This document shows, in pieces, positions 47,526-56,485 of a stretch of DNA of 64,000 nt. Both the position numbers and the translations under genes were made by a program. The DNA is taken from contig NZ_LN929907.1 in assembly GCF_001494595.1 (NCBI RefSeq), forward strand, positions 1,493,468-1,557,467, read 5' to 3'. Origin of the DNA: Mycobacterium sp. M26. Lineage in GTDB: Bacteria > Actinomycetota > Actinomycetes > Mycobacteriales > Mycobacteriaceae. The notes under the pieces are model-generated. The model ran no database searches. It was not told where the DNA came from and saw only the letters and a program-made list of their open reading frames with translations. Within the stretch, counting starts at the first letter, position 1, and every line of letters begins with the position of its first letter.

Positions 47526-48562
47526 TTCCTGGTGTTTTCGTAGGTGTAGATTCCGGCGGTACTCGAACCAATGTCGAGGTTTTAGTAAGGGGCGAGAACG
47601 GCCATGAACGTCGTTCGAGCTATGAGGCGGGCGAGAGCCTATCGGGAGCCCTTGATCCCGGCTTGATTCCAAAGGTAGTAGGCAGAGTGCTGGCTCCTCT
47701 TGCCATTAAGCTTGACGAGATCGGCGCTGAAGAACTGCCGACCTATGTGTGGATTAGCGCGGCAGGTTATACACCGTGGACCCGCGATGAATTCAACACT
47801 GCGATTCTAGAAGTGGGTCCCACACTCGCGAATTGTGTTGTCGCTGTGGGTGCAGGAAATGACGCGGTCTCGCTACTGCTTGGTAGTGAAGCTAACGGCA
47901 TTATCATCGCTGGGACCGGATCAAGCGTCATCGTGCGTTCATCGGACGGCGTGATGCATCAGGCTGGCGGGCACGAGTGGGTCGCGTGTGACTACGGTAG
48001 TGGCTTTTGGATCGGTCTAGATGCGATCCGCTGCGCTTTCCGTGACTATGAGGCCGGAACCGACTCGGTGCTGCTGCAACGGCTTCGTGAGGCCTATGGT
48101 GTGCGCCCAAGCGACCATCGCGGTCTCATTGCGAAGATGCGGGACCTGGCTATCGCGGACCCCGAGATGAAGGCTGAGATTGCCCGCTTCACCGTAAGTG
48201 TCTGTGGCGCTGCCGAGAGGGGCGATCTCGCGGCCCAGAACTTAGTTAAAGGTGCCGCAGAGGACCTTGCCGACGTGGCTGCCGTTGCGGTTCGTCGGCG
48301 CCTGAGTTCTGACGAGTTGGCGAGCGGTGTGCGGCTTGTCGAATGTGGCAGCTTGCTCAACAATCTCTTCTACCGTTCAGCTTTTGAAGCACAGATTGAG
48401 ATGCGACTCCGCTCTGGCCAAGAAAAGCCGGTATCAATCACATGGGATAGAGCACTAACAGGCAGTGGGGCATGCGTCGCCTTAGCCCAACGTCTAACGA
48501 AACCCCATCTGGACATGCTGCGGTTGCCAGTGGAGTTTCGGCCTTCTGTGATTCAGCTGTAG
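47522..48562 (+). CDS. BadF/BadG-type ATPase, N-acetylglucosamine-kinase-like
   Basis: 346 residues from GTG 47522, overlapping the previous stop. The ASKHA fold is clear: GVDSGGTRTNVEV (phosphate 1, residues 8-20), VVAVGAGNDAVSLLLG, ANGIIIAGTGSSVIVR (phosphate 2) and GGHEWVACDYGSGFWIGLDAIR, the segment that in NAGK-type kinases contacts sugar and nucleotide. A later VECGSLLNN completes the adenosine site. Enzymes of this type phosphorylate amino sugars, or act as ATPase activators of radical dehydratases; no dehydratase is nearby and no CxxC cluster site is seen, so a kinase is more likely. Co-translation with a membrane coiled-coil protein is unusual for a metabolic kinase. Confidence 0.8.
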   Translation: MIPGVFVGVDSGGTRTNVEVLVRGENGHERRSSYEAGESLSGALDPGLIPKVVGRVLAPLAIKLDEIGAEELPTYVWISAAGYTPWTRDEFNTAILEVGPTLANCVVAVGAGNDAVSLLLGSEANGIIIAGTGSSVIVRSSDGVMHQAGGHEWVACDYGSGFWIGLDAIRCAFRDYEAGTDSVLLQRLREAYGVRPSDHRGLIAKMRDLAIADPEMKAEIARFTVSVCGAAERGDLAAQNLVKGAAEDLADVAAVAVRRRLSSDELASGVRLVECGSLLNNLFYRSAFEAQIEMRLRSGQEKPVSITWDRALTGSGACVALAQRLTKPHLDMLRLPVEFRPSVIQL

Positions 48563-48698
48563 AAGGGCCGAGGTTGCTTGCAGCAGAGTGGATTTCAAGC
48601 CAGACCCGACGGATTGTTTTCGGCGTGATTGACACCGGGTATCGATATAGCCAGATGCGCCAGTCAGCGGCCGACAGACTATCTGTGCTGGCGTCGAG

Positions 48699-49508
48699 CT
48701 ATTCCCGTGTATCGATCGTCAACTTGTCGCCTAGGAGTTCCTTCCAGAATGCGATGGTTCTATCTCGGTCTTCGGCGCTCAACGGCGGATTCGGCTCGCC
48801 GAGGTTGTACCAGATAACGGGGATGGACCAGTTGGCAAAGTCGGGTACCTGAGCCTTCACCGAGGTCGCGGCAGTTGACGGGTCAGTAGGCGGCGTCCGG
48901 AGGTCGATAACCGGGGAGCTGTTTAGGCCGCTCGAGATAACGAGGATTTCTGCGGGCTTCTGTTGCTGTGCTGCAAGCAATGCCCCGATCAGATCGGTGT
49001 TGCTGCCCTTCGGTGACTCTCCATCAGACGCCAACAGGCCCGGAACGCAGTCATTTAGGATTTTTGCCCTAACGCTGTCGGCGTTCTGGCTTGTGTCCGT
49101 CGGCCGTGGATCCAGGTTGAGTGGTGGGCTGATCGGCGGAAATTCGGAACTTCCGCTGACCGCGACGGTCTGAATTTGCGAACCCTTGTGTTCGGTGAGT
49201 CCCTTCTCCTGAACTTTGGCGACGGTCGCGGCCAGGTCGGGTGGCTGCTTCAGGTCGGTTCTGGCAGAAGCGGTCCGATCTACGACGAGCGACACGAGCA
49301 ACGCGTCCGGTTTTGCAGCTTCCTTCTTGGCGGCAGCGCATATTGCGTCATCTGGATTTGCTTCCCCTGAGTGAGTAGCCCCCTGGCCGCCGCCACTGCT
49401 GCTGCCACATCCGGATACGGCAAGCGCAACAAAACACATTACGAATGCGATGACGGTGCGCCAATTCGATCGGTCATCAAACCCACTAGTTCTGGCGACA
49501 CGACCCAT
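48699..49508 (-). CDS. Lipoprotein with VWA-like domain
   Basis: 269 residues; GGAAGGA lies 10 bases before the ATG. Signal with lipobox AVSGC (Cys34), then a Gly/Ser linker and a von Willebrand A-like Rossmann domain: SLVVDRTASAR occupies the place of the MIDAS DxSxS (here D-x-T-x-S), GSNTDLIGALLAA the conserved Thr loop, and LVISSGLNS the place of the third motif, where Asp is replaced by Ser. Metal binding may therefore be weakened. Cysteines in DDAICAAAK and NDCVPGLL could pair. Anchored outside the membrane. It is divergent from the four-helix membrane gene and converges on the BadF-type gene. Confidence 0.72.
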   Translation of the reverse strand: MGRVARTSGFDDRSNWRTVIAFVMCFVALAVSGCGSSSGGGQGATHSGEANPDDAICAAAKKEAAKPDALLVSLVVDRTASARTDLKQPPDLAATVAKVQEKGLTEHKGSQIQTVAVSGSSEFPPISPPLNLDPRPTDTSQNADSVRAKILNDCVPGLLASDGESPKGSNTDLIGALLAAQQQKPAEILVISSGLNSSPVIDLRTPPTDPSTAATSVKAQVPDFANWSIPVIWYNLGEPNPPLSAEDRDRTIAFWKELLGDKLTIDTRE

Positions 49509-49526
49509 AGGATTGGCGTCCTTCCC

Positions 49527-49555
49527 ACTAAGCTAGAGGATCGAGCCAGCTTAGT
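49527..49555. repeat. 8-bp inverted repeat in the divergent promoter region
   Basis: ACTAAGCT (49527-49534) and AGCTTAGT (49548-49555), 13-base spacer, immediately upstream of the ribosome binding site of the VWA-like lipoprotein gene. Either an operator or a 5' hairpin in that mRNA. Confidence 0.4.
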
Positions 49556-49734
49556 TGCTGGTCTGGCTGTTTAGCACGCTGTATCGAACATTCGGCTGAA
49601 TTACACGCCAAACGGTTGCGTAATCAGGACCAGCACCACATGATAGCGGTGGACTCGTGTCCAGGCTGGTGGTGGAGACGCGATCCGGGTCTTTGGTTTG
49701 CGAGGCTGCTTGTGGTTAAGGAGGGGCGAGACTA

Positions 49735-51150
49735 TTGACTCGGTGGGTACCACGGTGGCTGGAAAGTCGGCGGGAGATTCTCGGTGATGACGCAACCACC
49801 AAGGCGATGGTGGTTAAGCTCAACACGATTGACCGGTCGGTCGCAGAGACGCACGACTTCGAGAGAGCGGCGCTAGCGCTTCAACTCGGTGCGTCGCAGC
49901 GTGTCGATTCACAGAGCCGAAGGAAGCTCATCCGCGCTGTCAATCGCGTAGAGAATGCGGAACGCCGCTACCGGATCGCCAATGCTCGGGTCGACAGATT
50001 CAAGACGGGCGCTTCGGTGCGGGCGCTGCTGGCCTACGAGGAGCAGGAGGCTGCTCGCGCTCAGTCGAAGGCAGCTCACGAGATTGACCGGAGCACTCCA
50101 CGCGTGCGTCCCGTAACGGTCTTACTTGCCGAATTCATCCTCCTGGTTGCGGAGTTCGCCTTCTACTTCGATATCTTCGGACGTTCCCAACAGGACGACG
50201 CGCCGTTCGTCACACGAATACTCACGGCGGTGATGGCATTGCTGGTGCCGGTTGTCGGCATCATGACCGCTCGATTCTTCGCGGGCTCGATCCACTATCT
50301 GCGGTCGCCGGCCGATGGAAATGAGTCGCCGCGTTGGGCGTGGCTGTTTGTGGTCGTCTCCACTGCTCTGTTGCTCGCCGCTTGTTTCGCGACGGTTCGC
50401 CTCGTGGAGTGGCGATATCGGGCCGAAGATGCAGCATCGTTTGGAGCCGCGGATCACCCGCCGGGCACCATCATGGCAGTCGTATTTGCTGTATTCCTTC
50501 TCGTGGACGCTTTGACACGAGCGTTCATGTTTGATCCGGCCGAGAGCACGAGCATCGGTCGTCGCTGGAAGGCCCGCTATACCCGAACGATTGACTGGTG
50601 GTTGTTGCTGCGGGAGTCCCATGCGCTGGCACGGTGGCAGAAGAAGTGGTTCGCAGCCAAGGCTTTGGTCGAGAGGTTGAAGAACGACGCGGATCAGGAG
50701 TTGCTGAGCGCGACCGTCGCCATTCTCATCGGCCGCGGTGATGCGGGTAGACCCGGCAGCAAGCTGCGCGCTTCCCGACTAACCCAGCCATACGCCGGCG
50801 AGCGGCCAGAAGCAGAGGGCCAGTGGGCAGGCGACGTGCTTCGCAACGCTGGCGCGCCGGACGAACAGCTTGACGAGGAGAACTCCCACGTTTTCCTGCC
50901 ACACCGACTGCTGCGTCTCGCGATTGCGCGATTGGAAGTCATTCGTCCCCCGGAGGACCCGAAGCAAGAGCGCCGTGACCACAGTGCCGACCTCGTCAGA
51001 ACTGTTCATCGCGGGCTCGCGACTGCAGAAGCACTTGGCGGAGCGAGTGCCCCGCAACCGCACGACATGTCTCGGCTGGATAAGGTGTCGCCTCAAGCAA
51101 ATGGTAAGGCTGCCGCAACTGACGTACGCCCGAATGTCCTCTCGGGTTGA
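49735..51150 (+). CDS. Four-helix membrane protein with long cytoplasmic N-terminus
   Basis: 471 residues from TTG 49735, supported by AAGGAGGGG eight bases before it. Residues 1-120 are charged and helical, with a probable coiled coil (about 55-118). Four transmembrane segments follow at about 126-147, 158-182, 201-222 and 243-264; the remaining 200 residues are soluble, with Arg-rich and Ala-rich helices, and the last 50 look disordered. No family recognised. It is followed by a VWA gene on the same strand after 36 bp and is divergent from the VWA-like lipoprotein gene, so the three may form one membrane complex (inference). Confidence 0.72.
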   Translation: MTRWVPRWLESRREILGDDATTKAMVVKLNTIDRSVAETHDFERAALALQLGASQRVDSQSRRKLIRAVNRVENAERRYRIANARVDRFKTGASVRALLAYEEQEAARAQSKAAHEIDRSTPRVRPVTVLLAEFILLVAEFAFYFDIFGRSQQDDAPFVTRILTAVMALLVPVVGIMTARFFAGSIHYLRSPADGNESPRWAWLFVVVSTALLLAACFATVRLVEWRYRAEDAASFGAADHPPGTIMAVVFAVFLLVDALTRAFMFDPAESTSIGRRWKARYTRTIDWWLLLRESHALARWQKKWFAAKALVERLKNDADQELLSATVAILIGRGDAGRPGSKLRASRLTQPYAGERPEAEGQWAGDVLRNAGAPDEQLDEENSHVFLPHRLLRLAIARLEVIRPPEDPKQERRDHSADLVRTVHRGLATAEALGGASAPQPHDMSRLDKVSPQANGKAAATDVRPNVLSG

Positions 51151-51186
51151 ATGTCAGCCCAGTAGATCCGGATAGAGAGTCGGTCG

Positions 51187-51921
51187 GTGGTTCACAGCCT
51201 TAAGCCTGCACGCGATTTGCGTCCGCTGGGCGGATCTCAAAAGCTCTCCTGGTGGCGTCTTTCCGCGCTATTGGCCTGTCTGCTGCTGGTTGGTGGCCTG
51301 GCATGGTGGATTGTCGGACGTGACGCTCCAAAGTCGTTGAACGACACTGTCCTCGTTGGTGAACGGGGGCCTGGATGCGTGCGTGTAATCATCGCGAGCG
51401 ACGAATCCGGCTCCATGCGAAAGTTCGTCCGACCGAGAGATCAGGCTCTGGTCCAGTTGTTGACGTGGGCTCCGCGGAATCTGCGCGGAGACGACGAGCT
51501 AGCGGTTTTAGTTTTCAGCGGGGATGCTTTCGCGGCGATGCCACCTACTGCGGTCTCTGGCCGGCCGACAATGGGTGTCACGCCAGGGCCGACGGACGGT
51601 ACCTCTTTAGCTGCATTGATCGGAGCGGTGCGTGCCATGGTTCCCACAAATTGCACCGTCTCGTTGGTGCTGCTGTCAGACGGGGTATTCGGGGACCTTC
51701 CATCCAGTGAGGCGGTTGGTCGAGCCGAGTTCAAGGAGGCGGGAATTAGCGAGGTTTTCCTCTTGGTTCCAGGCAAGGGAATCACGACCGCTCCTCGGTG
51801 GCAGACGCTGTTCCCTTACGCACCTCCGATCGTCTTCGATGGAGACGACCCCGACAAAACCGGCTTGGCGCTAGGTCAAACTATGGCAAGCATTACTGGG
51901 CAGAGACTCCAGAAGATTTAG
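51187..51921 (+). CDS. Membrane-anchored VWA-domain protein
   Basis: 244 residues, GTG start with a weak binding site. One transmembrane helix (WWRLSALLACLLLVGGLAWWIVG, about 22-44) is followed by an extracytoplasmic VWA domain with a complete MIDAS: DESGSM (Asp72-Ser76), the Thr loop GPTDGTSLAALIGAV and LVLLSDGVFGD. These bind a divalent cation and usually a protein partner. VWA proteins next to kinases or NTPases often act as adaptors. The left IR of the IS21 element begins 22 bp after its stop, so whatever followed it has been separated from it. Confidence 0.8.
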   Translation: MVHSLKPARDLRPLGGSQKLSWWRLSALLACLLLVGGLAWWIVGRDAPKSLNDTVLVGERGPGCVRVIIASDESGSMRKFVRPRDQALVQLLTWAPRNLRGDDELAVLVFSGDAFAAMPPTAVSGRPTMGVTPGPTDGTSLAALIGAVRAMVPTNCTVSLVLLSDGVFGDLPSSEAVGRAEFKEAGISEVFLLVPGKGITTAPRWQTLFPYAPPIVFDGDDPDKTGLALGQTMASITGQRLQKI

Positions 51922-53054
51922 GCAGGTGTCGTTCGAGATGGTTGTCGGCGGCAACTGAATACTGACCAGTGCGCGGCAACTGAAAATTGACCAGCTTCCT
52001 AGAGAGCCTTGGCCTATGGGCCAAGGAGGAAGCGGGTGTTGAGCGTGGAGGATTGGGCAGAGATCCGGCGGTTGCGGCGGTCGGAGAAGTTACCGATTTC
52101 GGAGATCGCGCGAGTAATGGGGATTTCCCGGAACACTGTGAAGTCGGCGCTGGCGTGCGATGGGCCACCTAAATACCAGCGGGCGGTCAAGGGGTCGGTG
52201 GCCGATGTCGTTGAGCCTCGGATTCGGGAGTTGCTCCAGGTGTATCCGCGGATGCAGGCGACGGTGATCGCCGAGCGGATCGGGTAGTCGTATTCGATCC
52301 GCACACTGAGTGCGAAGGTGGCGGAGTTACGGCCGCTGTATATCCCGCCGGATCCGGCCTCACGCACCACCTATACGGCTGGGGAGATCGCCCAGTGCGA
52401 CTTCTGGTTCCCAAACGTGGTGGTGCCTGTGGGCTACGGCCAGGTTCGCACTGCCACCGCACTGCCGGTGTTGACCACGGTGTGCGGGTATTCGCGGTGG
52501 GCCTCGGCGGTGCTGATTCCCACCCGAGGTGCGGAGGATCTGTATGCCGGCTGGTGGCAACTGCTTTCGGCGTTGGGTGCGGTGCCCCGGGTGCTGGTGT
52601 GGGACGGCGAAGGTGCGATCGGCCGGTGGCGGGCCCGCCAACCGGAGCTGACCGCGGCCTGTCACAGCTTCCGGAGAACCCTGGCGGCCAAGGTGCTGAT
52701 CTGCAAGCCCGCTGACCCCGAGGCCAAGGGTTTGGTGGAGCGTTTTCATGATTACCTGGAGCGGGCGTTCCTATTAAGCCGGGTCTTCGCCTCGCCAGAG
52801 GACTTCAACGCCCAACTGCAGGACTGGCTGGTGCGGGCCAACCACCGCCAGCATCGGGTTCTGGGGTGCCGGCCGGCCGATCGGGTAGGGGCCGATACCG
52901 CGGCGATGCTGGCACTGCCGCCGGTGGCGCCGAGCACCGGGTGGCGAAGCTCCTCGCGGCTGCCGCGGGATCACTACATCCGCCTGGATGCCAACGACTA
53001 CTCGGTGCACCCGGCCGCGGTTGGGCGGCGTATCGAGATCGTCGCTGATCTAGA

Positions 53055-54143
53055 TGTACTGACCACGGACGTTGGTGACGGCGTGGCGTGGTGACATGAC
53101 GAAGACCTCCGAGTGAAGTGCGAGCTGTCTAGGAACGCACCAACTCACCTCGGAGGTCTTCGTGTCCCACCGTAATGCCCCTTTGTCGGAAACTGGGCGT
53201 CTGCGTCTGGCCCGCTGCGTCGTCGAGGACGGCTGGCCGCTTCGGCGAGCGGCTGAACGATTCCAGGTGGCGGTGACCACCGCGTCGCGGTGGGCTGGCC
53301 GCTACCGCGCACTGGGTGAAGCTGGCATGGCTGATCGCAGTTCACGTCCGCATCACAGCCCCCACCAGACTCCTACTCGTACCGAGCGCCGCATCATCAA
53401 GGTGCGGGTTATCCGCCGGTGGGGGCCGGCGCGGATCGGCTATCTGCTCGGAATCCATCCGTCTACCGTGCACCGAGTACTGACCCGCTACGGCCTGGCC
53501 AAGCTGAGCTGGCTGGATCGGCCCACCGGCCGGGTGATCCGGCGCATGGAACCGGCCCGCTGCGGGGACCTGGTGCACATCGACGTCAAGAAGCTTGGCA
53601 AGATCCCCGCCGGCGGAGGATGGCGCATGGTCGGCCGATCAATGGGCCACCGCAACTCCCAAGCCGACAAGACCGGTCTGACCAACAACCACCGCAACCC
53701 AGTGCGCGGATACCACTTTCTGCACACCGCTTTGGATGGACATTCCCGATTGGCCTACAGCGAGATCCTGGCTGACGAACGCAAAGAGACCGCCGCCGGG
53801 TTTTGGCGGCGCGCCAACAGCTGGTTCTCCCACCACGGGATCACCGTGCGAAAAGTCCTCACCGACAACGGTTCCTGCTACCGTTCCCACGCTTTCCATG
53901 ACGCACTCGGTGACATCGAGCACCGTCGCACACGCCCCTATCGACCGCAGACCAACGGCAAAGTCGAAAGATTTCACCGCACTCTGGCCGACGAATGGGC
54001 TTACGTCAGGCTCTATCGCACAGACGCCGAACGCTGCTCGGAGTTCGCCATCTGGCTGCACACCTACAATCACCACCGCGGCCACACCGCACTCGGAGGA
54101 CAACCCCCCGCCAGCCGCGTACCTAACCTCTCGGGTCAGTACA
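53055..54143 (+). mobile_element. IS481-family element, apparently intact
   Basis: Ends are TGTACTGACC (53055-53064) and GGTCAGTACA (54134-54143). A 6-bp direct repeat TCTAGA flanks it (53049-53054 and 54144-54149), fitting the NCTAGN target known for IS481. It holds one uninterrupted transposase gene. Confidence 0.92.
53101..53161 (+). promoter_or_regulatory. Hairpin covering the transposase ribosome binding site
   Basis: Bases 53101-53113 and 53149-53161 are a perfect 13-bp inverted repeat. GGAGG at 53152-53156, the binding site for the transposase GTG at 53162, lies in the 3' arm. A transcript entering from outside would fold and hide it, as known for other insertion sequences; a promoter inside the loop would not include the 5' arm. 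Confidence 0.6.
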
Positions 54144-54148
54144 TCTAG
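53162..54148 (+). CDS. IS481-family transposase
   Basis: 328 residues. N-terminal HTH (PLRRAAERFQVAVTTASRWAGRY), then the DDE core: LVHIDVKKLGK (first Asp), KVLTDNGSCYRSHAF (second Asp), NGKVERFHRTLADEW (Glu). All three catalytic residues are present. The last codon completes and the TAG stop (54146-54148) lies wholly in the target duplication, so the element itself carries no stop codon. Confidence 0.92.
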   Translation: MSHRNAPLSETGRLRLARCVVEDGWPLRRAAERFQVAVTTASRWAGRYRALGEAGMADRSSRPHHSPHQTPTRTERRIIKVRVIRRWGPARIGYLLGIHPSTVHRVLTRYGLAKLSWLDRPTGRVIRRMEPARCGDLVHIDVKKLGKIPAGGGWRMVGRSMGHRNSQADKTGLTNNHRNPVRGYHFLHTALDGHSRLAYSEILADERKETAAGFWRRANSWFSHHGITVRKVLTDNGSCYRSHAFHDALGDIEHRRTRPYRPQTNGKVERFHRTLADEWAYVRLYRTDAERCSEFAIWLHTYNHHRGHTALGGQPPASRVPNLSGQYI

Positions 54149-54360
54149 ACCGCGTTCGTGTGCGGCGGTGCGGTGGTGGCCGACCACGACCGCATCTGGG
54201 CCAAACACCAGACCATCAGTGACCCCGAGCATGTGGCCGCTGCGGCGGTGTTGCGGCGCAGCCGCTTCGACGTGATCGGCGCCCCAGCCCATGTCGAGGT
54301 CGAGCAACGGGCCCTCAGCGACTATGACACCCTGCTCGGCCTCGATGGGCCGGTGGCGTG

Positions 54361-55159
54361 ATGGCCGCCCGAGCCACCGCCGCCCGCCGCGACGTGACCG
54401 CCGAGTTGGCTTACCTGACCCGGGCACTGAAGGCGCCGACGATGCGCGAGGCCGTCGAGCGTCTCGCGGAGCGGGCCCGCACCGAGACTTGGAGCTATGA
54501 GGAGTTCCTGGCGGCCTGTCTGCAACGTGAGGTCTCTGCCCGCGAATCCCCCGGTGGGGAAGGGCGCATCCGTGCCTCCAAGTTCCCGTCACGGAAGTCG
54601 TTGGAGGAGTTCGACTTCGAACACGCCCGCGGCCTCAAACGTGACACCATCGCTCACCTGGGCACCCTGGACTTCGTTACCGCCAAAGACAACGTGGTTT
54701 TCCTGGGCCCGCCCGGAACCGGCAAGACCCACTTGGCCATCGGCATCGCGATCCGCGCCTGCCAAGCTGGCCACCGCGTCCTGTTCGCCACCGCCTCCCA
54801 ATGGGTCGACCGGCTCGCTGCAGCCCACCACGGCGGCACCCTGCAAGCCTAACTGGCTCGGCTGGCCCGCTACCCGCTGCTCGTCATTGACGAAGTCCGC
54901 TACATCCCCTTCGAGCCCGAAGCTGCCAACCCTGTTCTTCCAGCTGGTGTCCTCATTCTACGAACGTGCCAGTCTCATCGTGACCTCCAACAAACCGTTC
55001 GGCCGCTGGGGCGAGGTCTTCGGTGACGACGTGGTCGCCGCCGCCATGATCGACCGTCTCGTGCACCACGCCGAAGTCATCGCACTCAAAGGAGACAGCT
55101 ACCGAATCAAAGACCGGGACCTCGGCCGCGTCCCCACAGCCGCCGCCGAGGACCAATGA
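54361..55159 (+). pseudogene. istB: istB ATPase pseudogene (IS21 family)
   Basis: IstB is the AAA+ helper of the IS21 transposase. The N-terminal part and Walker A (FLGPPGTGKTHLA) are intact. A TAA at 54850-54852 interrupts the frame (after GGTLQA, where a Glu codon is expected). A few codons later an extra base in the region 54925-54935 shifts the frame; the C-terminal half (LFFQLVSSFYERASLIVTSNKPFGRWGEVFGDD) then continues to 55159. The Walker B region also reads IDEVR in place of IDEVG. Not functional. Confidence 0.9.
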
Positions 55160-55220
55160 CGAGCCAAGCTGGTCAATTTTCACTTGCCGACAGCTGATCA
55201 GTTTTCAGTTGCCGTTGACA

Positions 55221-55639
55221 GTGGCAAGGATGCGTGCCGCCGATACGCGACCAACCGGCAGCAGACATCACTTGTCCCATGGCGGCATTCCGGATTTCAT
55301 CTGTTCGGAATACGGTTTGCGAGTCTCGGCTGGAGGAGTGCGGTACCACATCGGCGGCCGAGCCGTCTGGTCATCGAGAGGGTATGAGGCCCTCGAAACC
55401 ATACGCACGCCCAAATTGAAACTCAGACTGATTCGGCTTCCCGCAGGCTTGCTGATCTGCAAGTGTGGTCTTGCCTGGTGGGTGGTGGCAGTCCGGCTAG
55501 GCGGTTCCCATCGGCGGACACGTCTTCCAGCTTGGCTTTTCGGCGAGCGCTGAGAAGTGGCGGCCGCGGTGACCGCAGGTTAGGTCGGCAGTGCCGGGCT
55601 CTCTGAGCGAGCCAGGTGACACTGCCGCTGAACGGCCCG
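55221..55639. other. Intergenic remnant, nothing recognised
   Basis: About 420 bp between the IS21 right end and the ISL3 remnant. A 114-codon frame at 55209-55553 starts inside the IS21 repeat, has mixed composition and no recognisable motif; I do not call it. Probably scrambled mobile-element debris. Confidence 0.5.
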
Positions 55640-56238
55640 CTACCCGGTCCAGTGTCGGGCGGGTCCGGTGCCGTCGAGCACCAGGGTCAGGTCGACGATG
55701 ACGGCGACGTAGCCATTATCCACGCGGCGGCGGGTGTGTGTGCAGCGGTGCTCATCAACATCGAGGATGCGGCCTGCATCCAGCCGGGTGGTGTCGGTGG
55801 GCACGATCATCAGTCGCCGGCAGATGCCGCGGGCACACCGGCGGGTGGTTGAGGCGCCGCGGCGCGCGAGGCGATCAGTGTTGTGGGCGAACACCTCTCG
55901 ATCACACTCGATGCTGACACACCGGCAGTCCGTGACCTTAATATTCAGCCGCAACGGGTGCCCGACCACCGGCACATCAGTGACCCGGCGGATCACGCCG
56001 TCGCGGTAGCGGCCGCTCGGGACCGGCACCCGGAACAGTCCTTGTTCCCGTCGTCGAGCAGATCGCAGAACGCCGCCGTGACATCGTCGTCGACGGCGGC
56101 GTCGGTGATGGTCACCCCAATCCGACAATCGGCACGACCGTATCGGCGACAACAGCAGTTTGCTAGGACGTAGAGTGACGTAGAGTTAGGCGCAGGGCTC
56201 CCCGGCAGGTATATCGATGTGGGGCCGCGCACCTGCAT
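55640..56238 (-). pseudogene. ISL3-family transposase remnant
   Basis: Two minus-strand frames carry pieces of an ISL3-type transposase N-terminus. The upstream part (GVTITDAAVDDDVTAAFCDLL, within 55993-56238) changes frame near 56030 to VIRRVTDVPVVGHPLRLNIKV, ECDREVFAHNTDRLARRGAS and TTRRCARGICRRLMI (to about 55820). The zinc-ribbon and HNTDRLAR block are characteristic of the family. After an internal deletion LDVDEHR, RRVDNGYVAVIVDLTLVLDGTGPAR follows and then a stop at 55640. The catalytic C-terminal two thirds are absent. Confidence 0.75.
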
Positions 56239-56485
56239 CCTCTGCCGACCGGGGGCCCGTTTCAGCTCATCGACACGACCTGTATTCGTGGCAATCTACT
56301 AGCACTTCCGGACTGGGCTTGGCATGACAGTCAGCGTTTCTTACAGGCCGTCTTTTTAGTCCCCGAATCTTGGAACCAAACGGTAGGGCAAGGCAAAACT
56401 GTCGCCTGATGGTCCAGCAGAACCCAATGTCAAAAGAATCTGCGGCTCAGAGTCGCACTCACACCGTGGCAAAGTTGTCTTGCAG

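Larger units (their letters stand above)
52036..54361 (+). pseudogene. istA: istA transposase pseudogene (IS21 family)
   Basis: Start is probably GTG 52036 behind AAGGAGG. The HTH part (LPISEIARVMGISRNTVKSAL) and the DDE integrase part (TYTAGEIAQCDFWFP; VLVWDGEGAIGRWRARQPEL; EAKGLVERFHDYLERAF) are recognisable. Three lesions: an in-frame amber codon at 52285-52287 (after ERIG, where related proteins have Trp), the IS481 insertion after VADLD at 53049-54149, and a reading-frame change right after the insertion, since the C-terminal part (CGGAVVADHDRIWAKHQ...LLGLDGPVA) continues in another frame to 54361. Not functional. Confidence 0.88.
51943..55220 (+). mobile_element. Inactive IS21-family element, interrupted by an IS481 element
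   Basis: Terminal inverted repeats of 55 bp (51943-51997 and 55166-55220) match at 46 positions; each holds two copies of a GGCAACTGAAAATTGACCAGC-like unit, as in IS21 ends. Inside are istA and istB in the usual order. Both genes are broken (see separate entries) and istA also carries a 1089-bp IS481 insertion. I could not identify a target duplication at the ends (flanks GAGATGGT and GTGGCAAG). Confidence 0.9.

Noticed and set aside
51935..55228. Target-site duplication of the IS21 element
   Set aside because: Flanking bases GAGATGGT and GTGGCAAG give no convincing 4-8 bp direct repeat; ends may have changed since insertion.
55209..55553. 114-codon frame after the IS21 element
   Set aside because: Starts inside the terminal repeat and shows no recognisable domain; likely debris.
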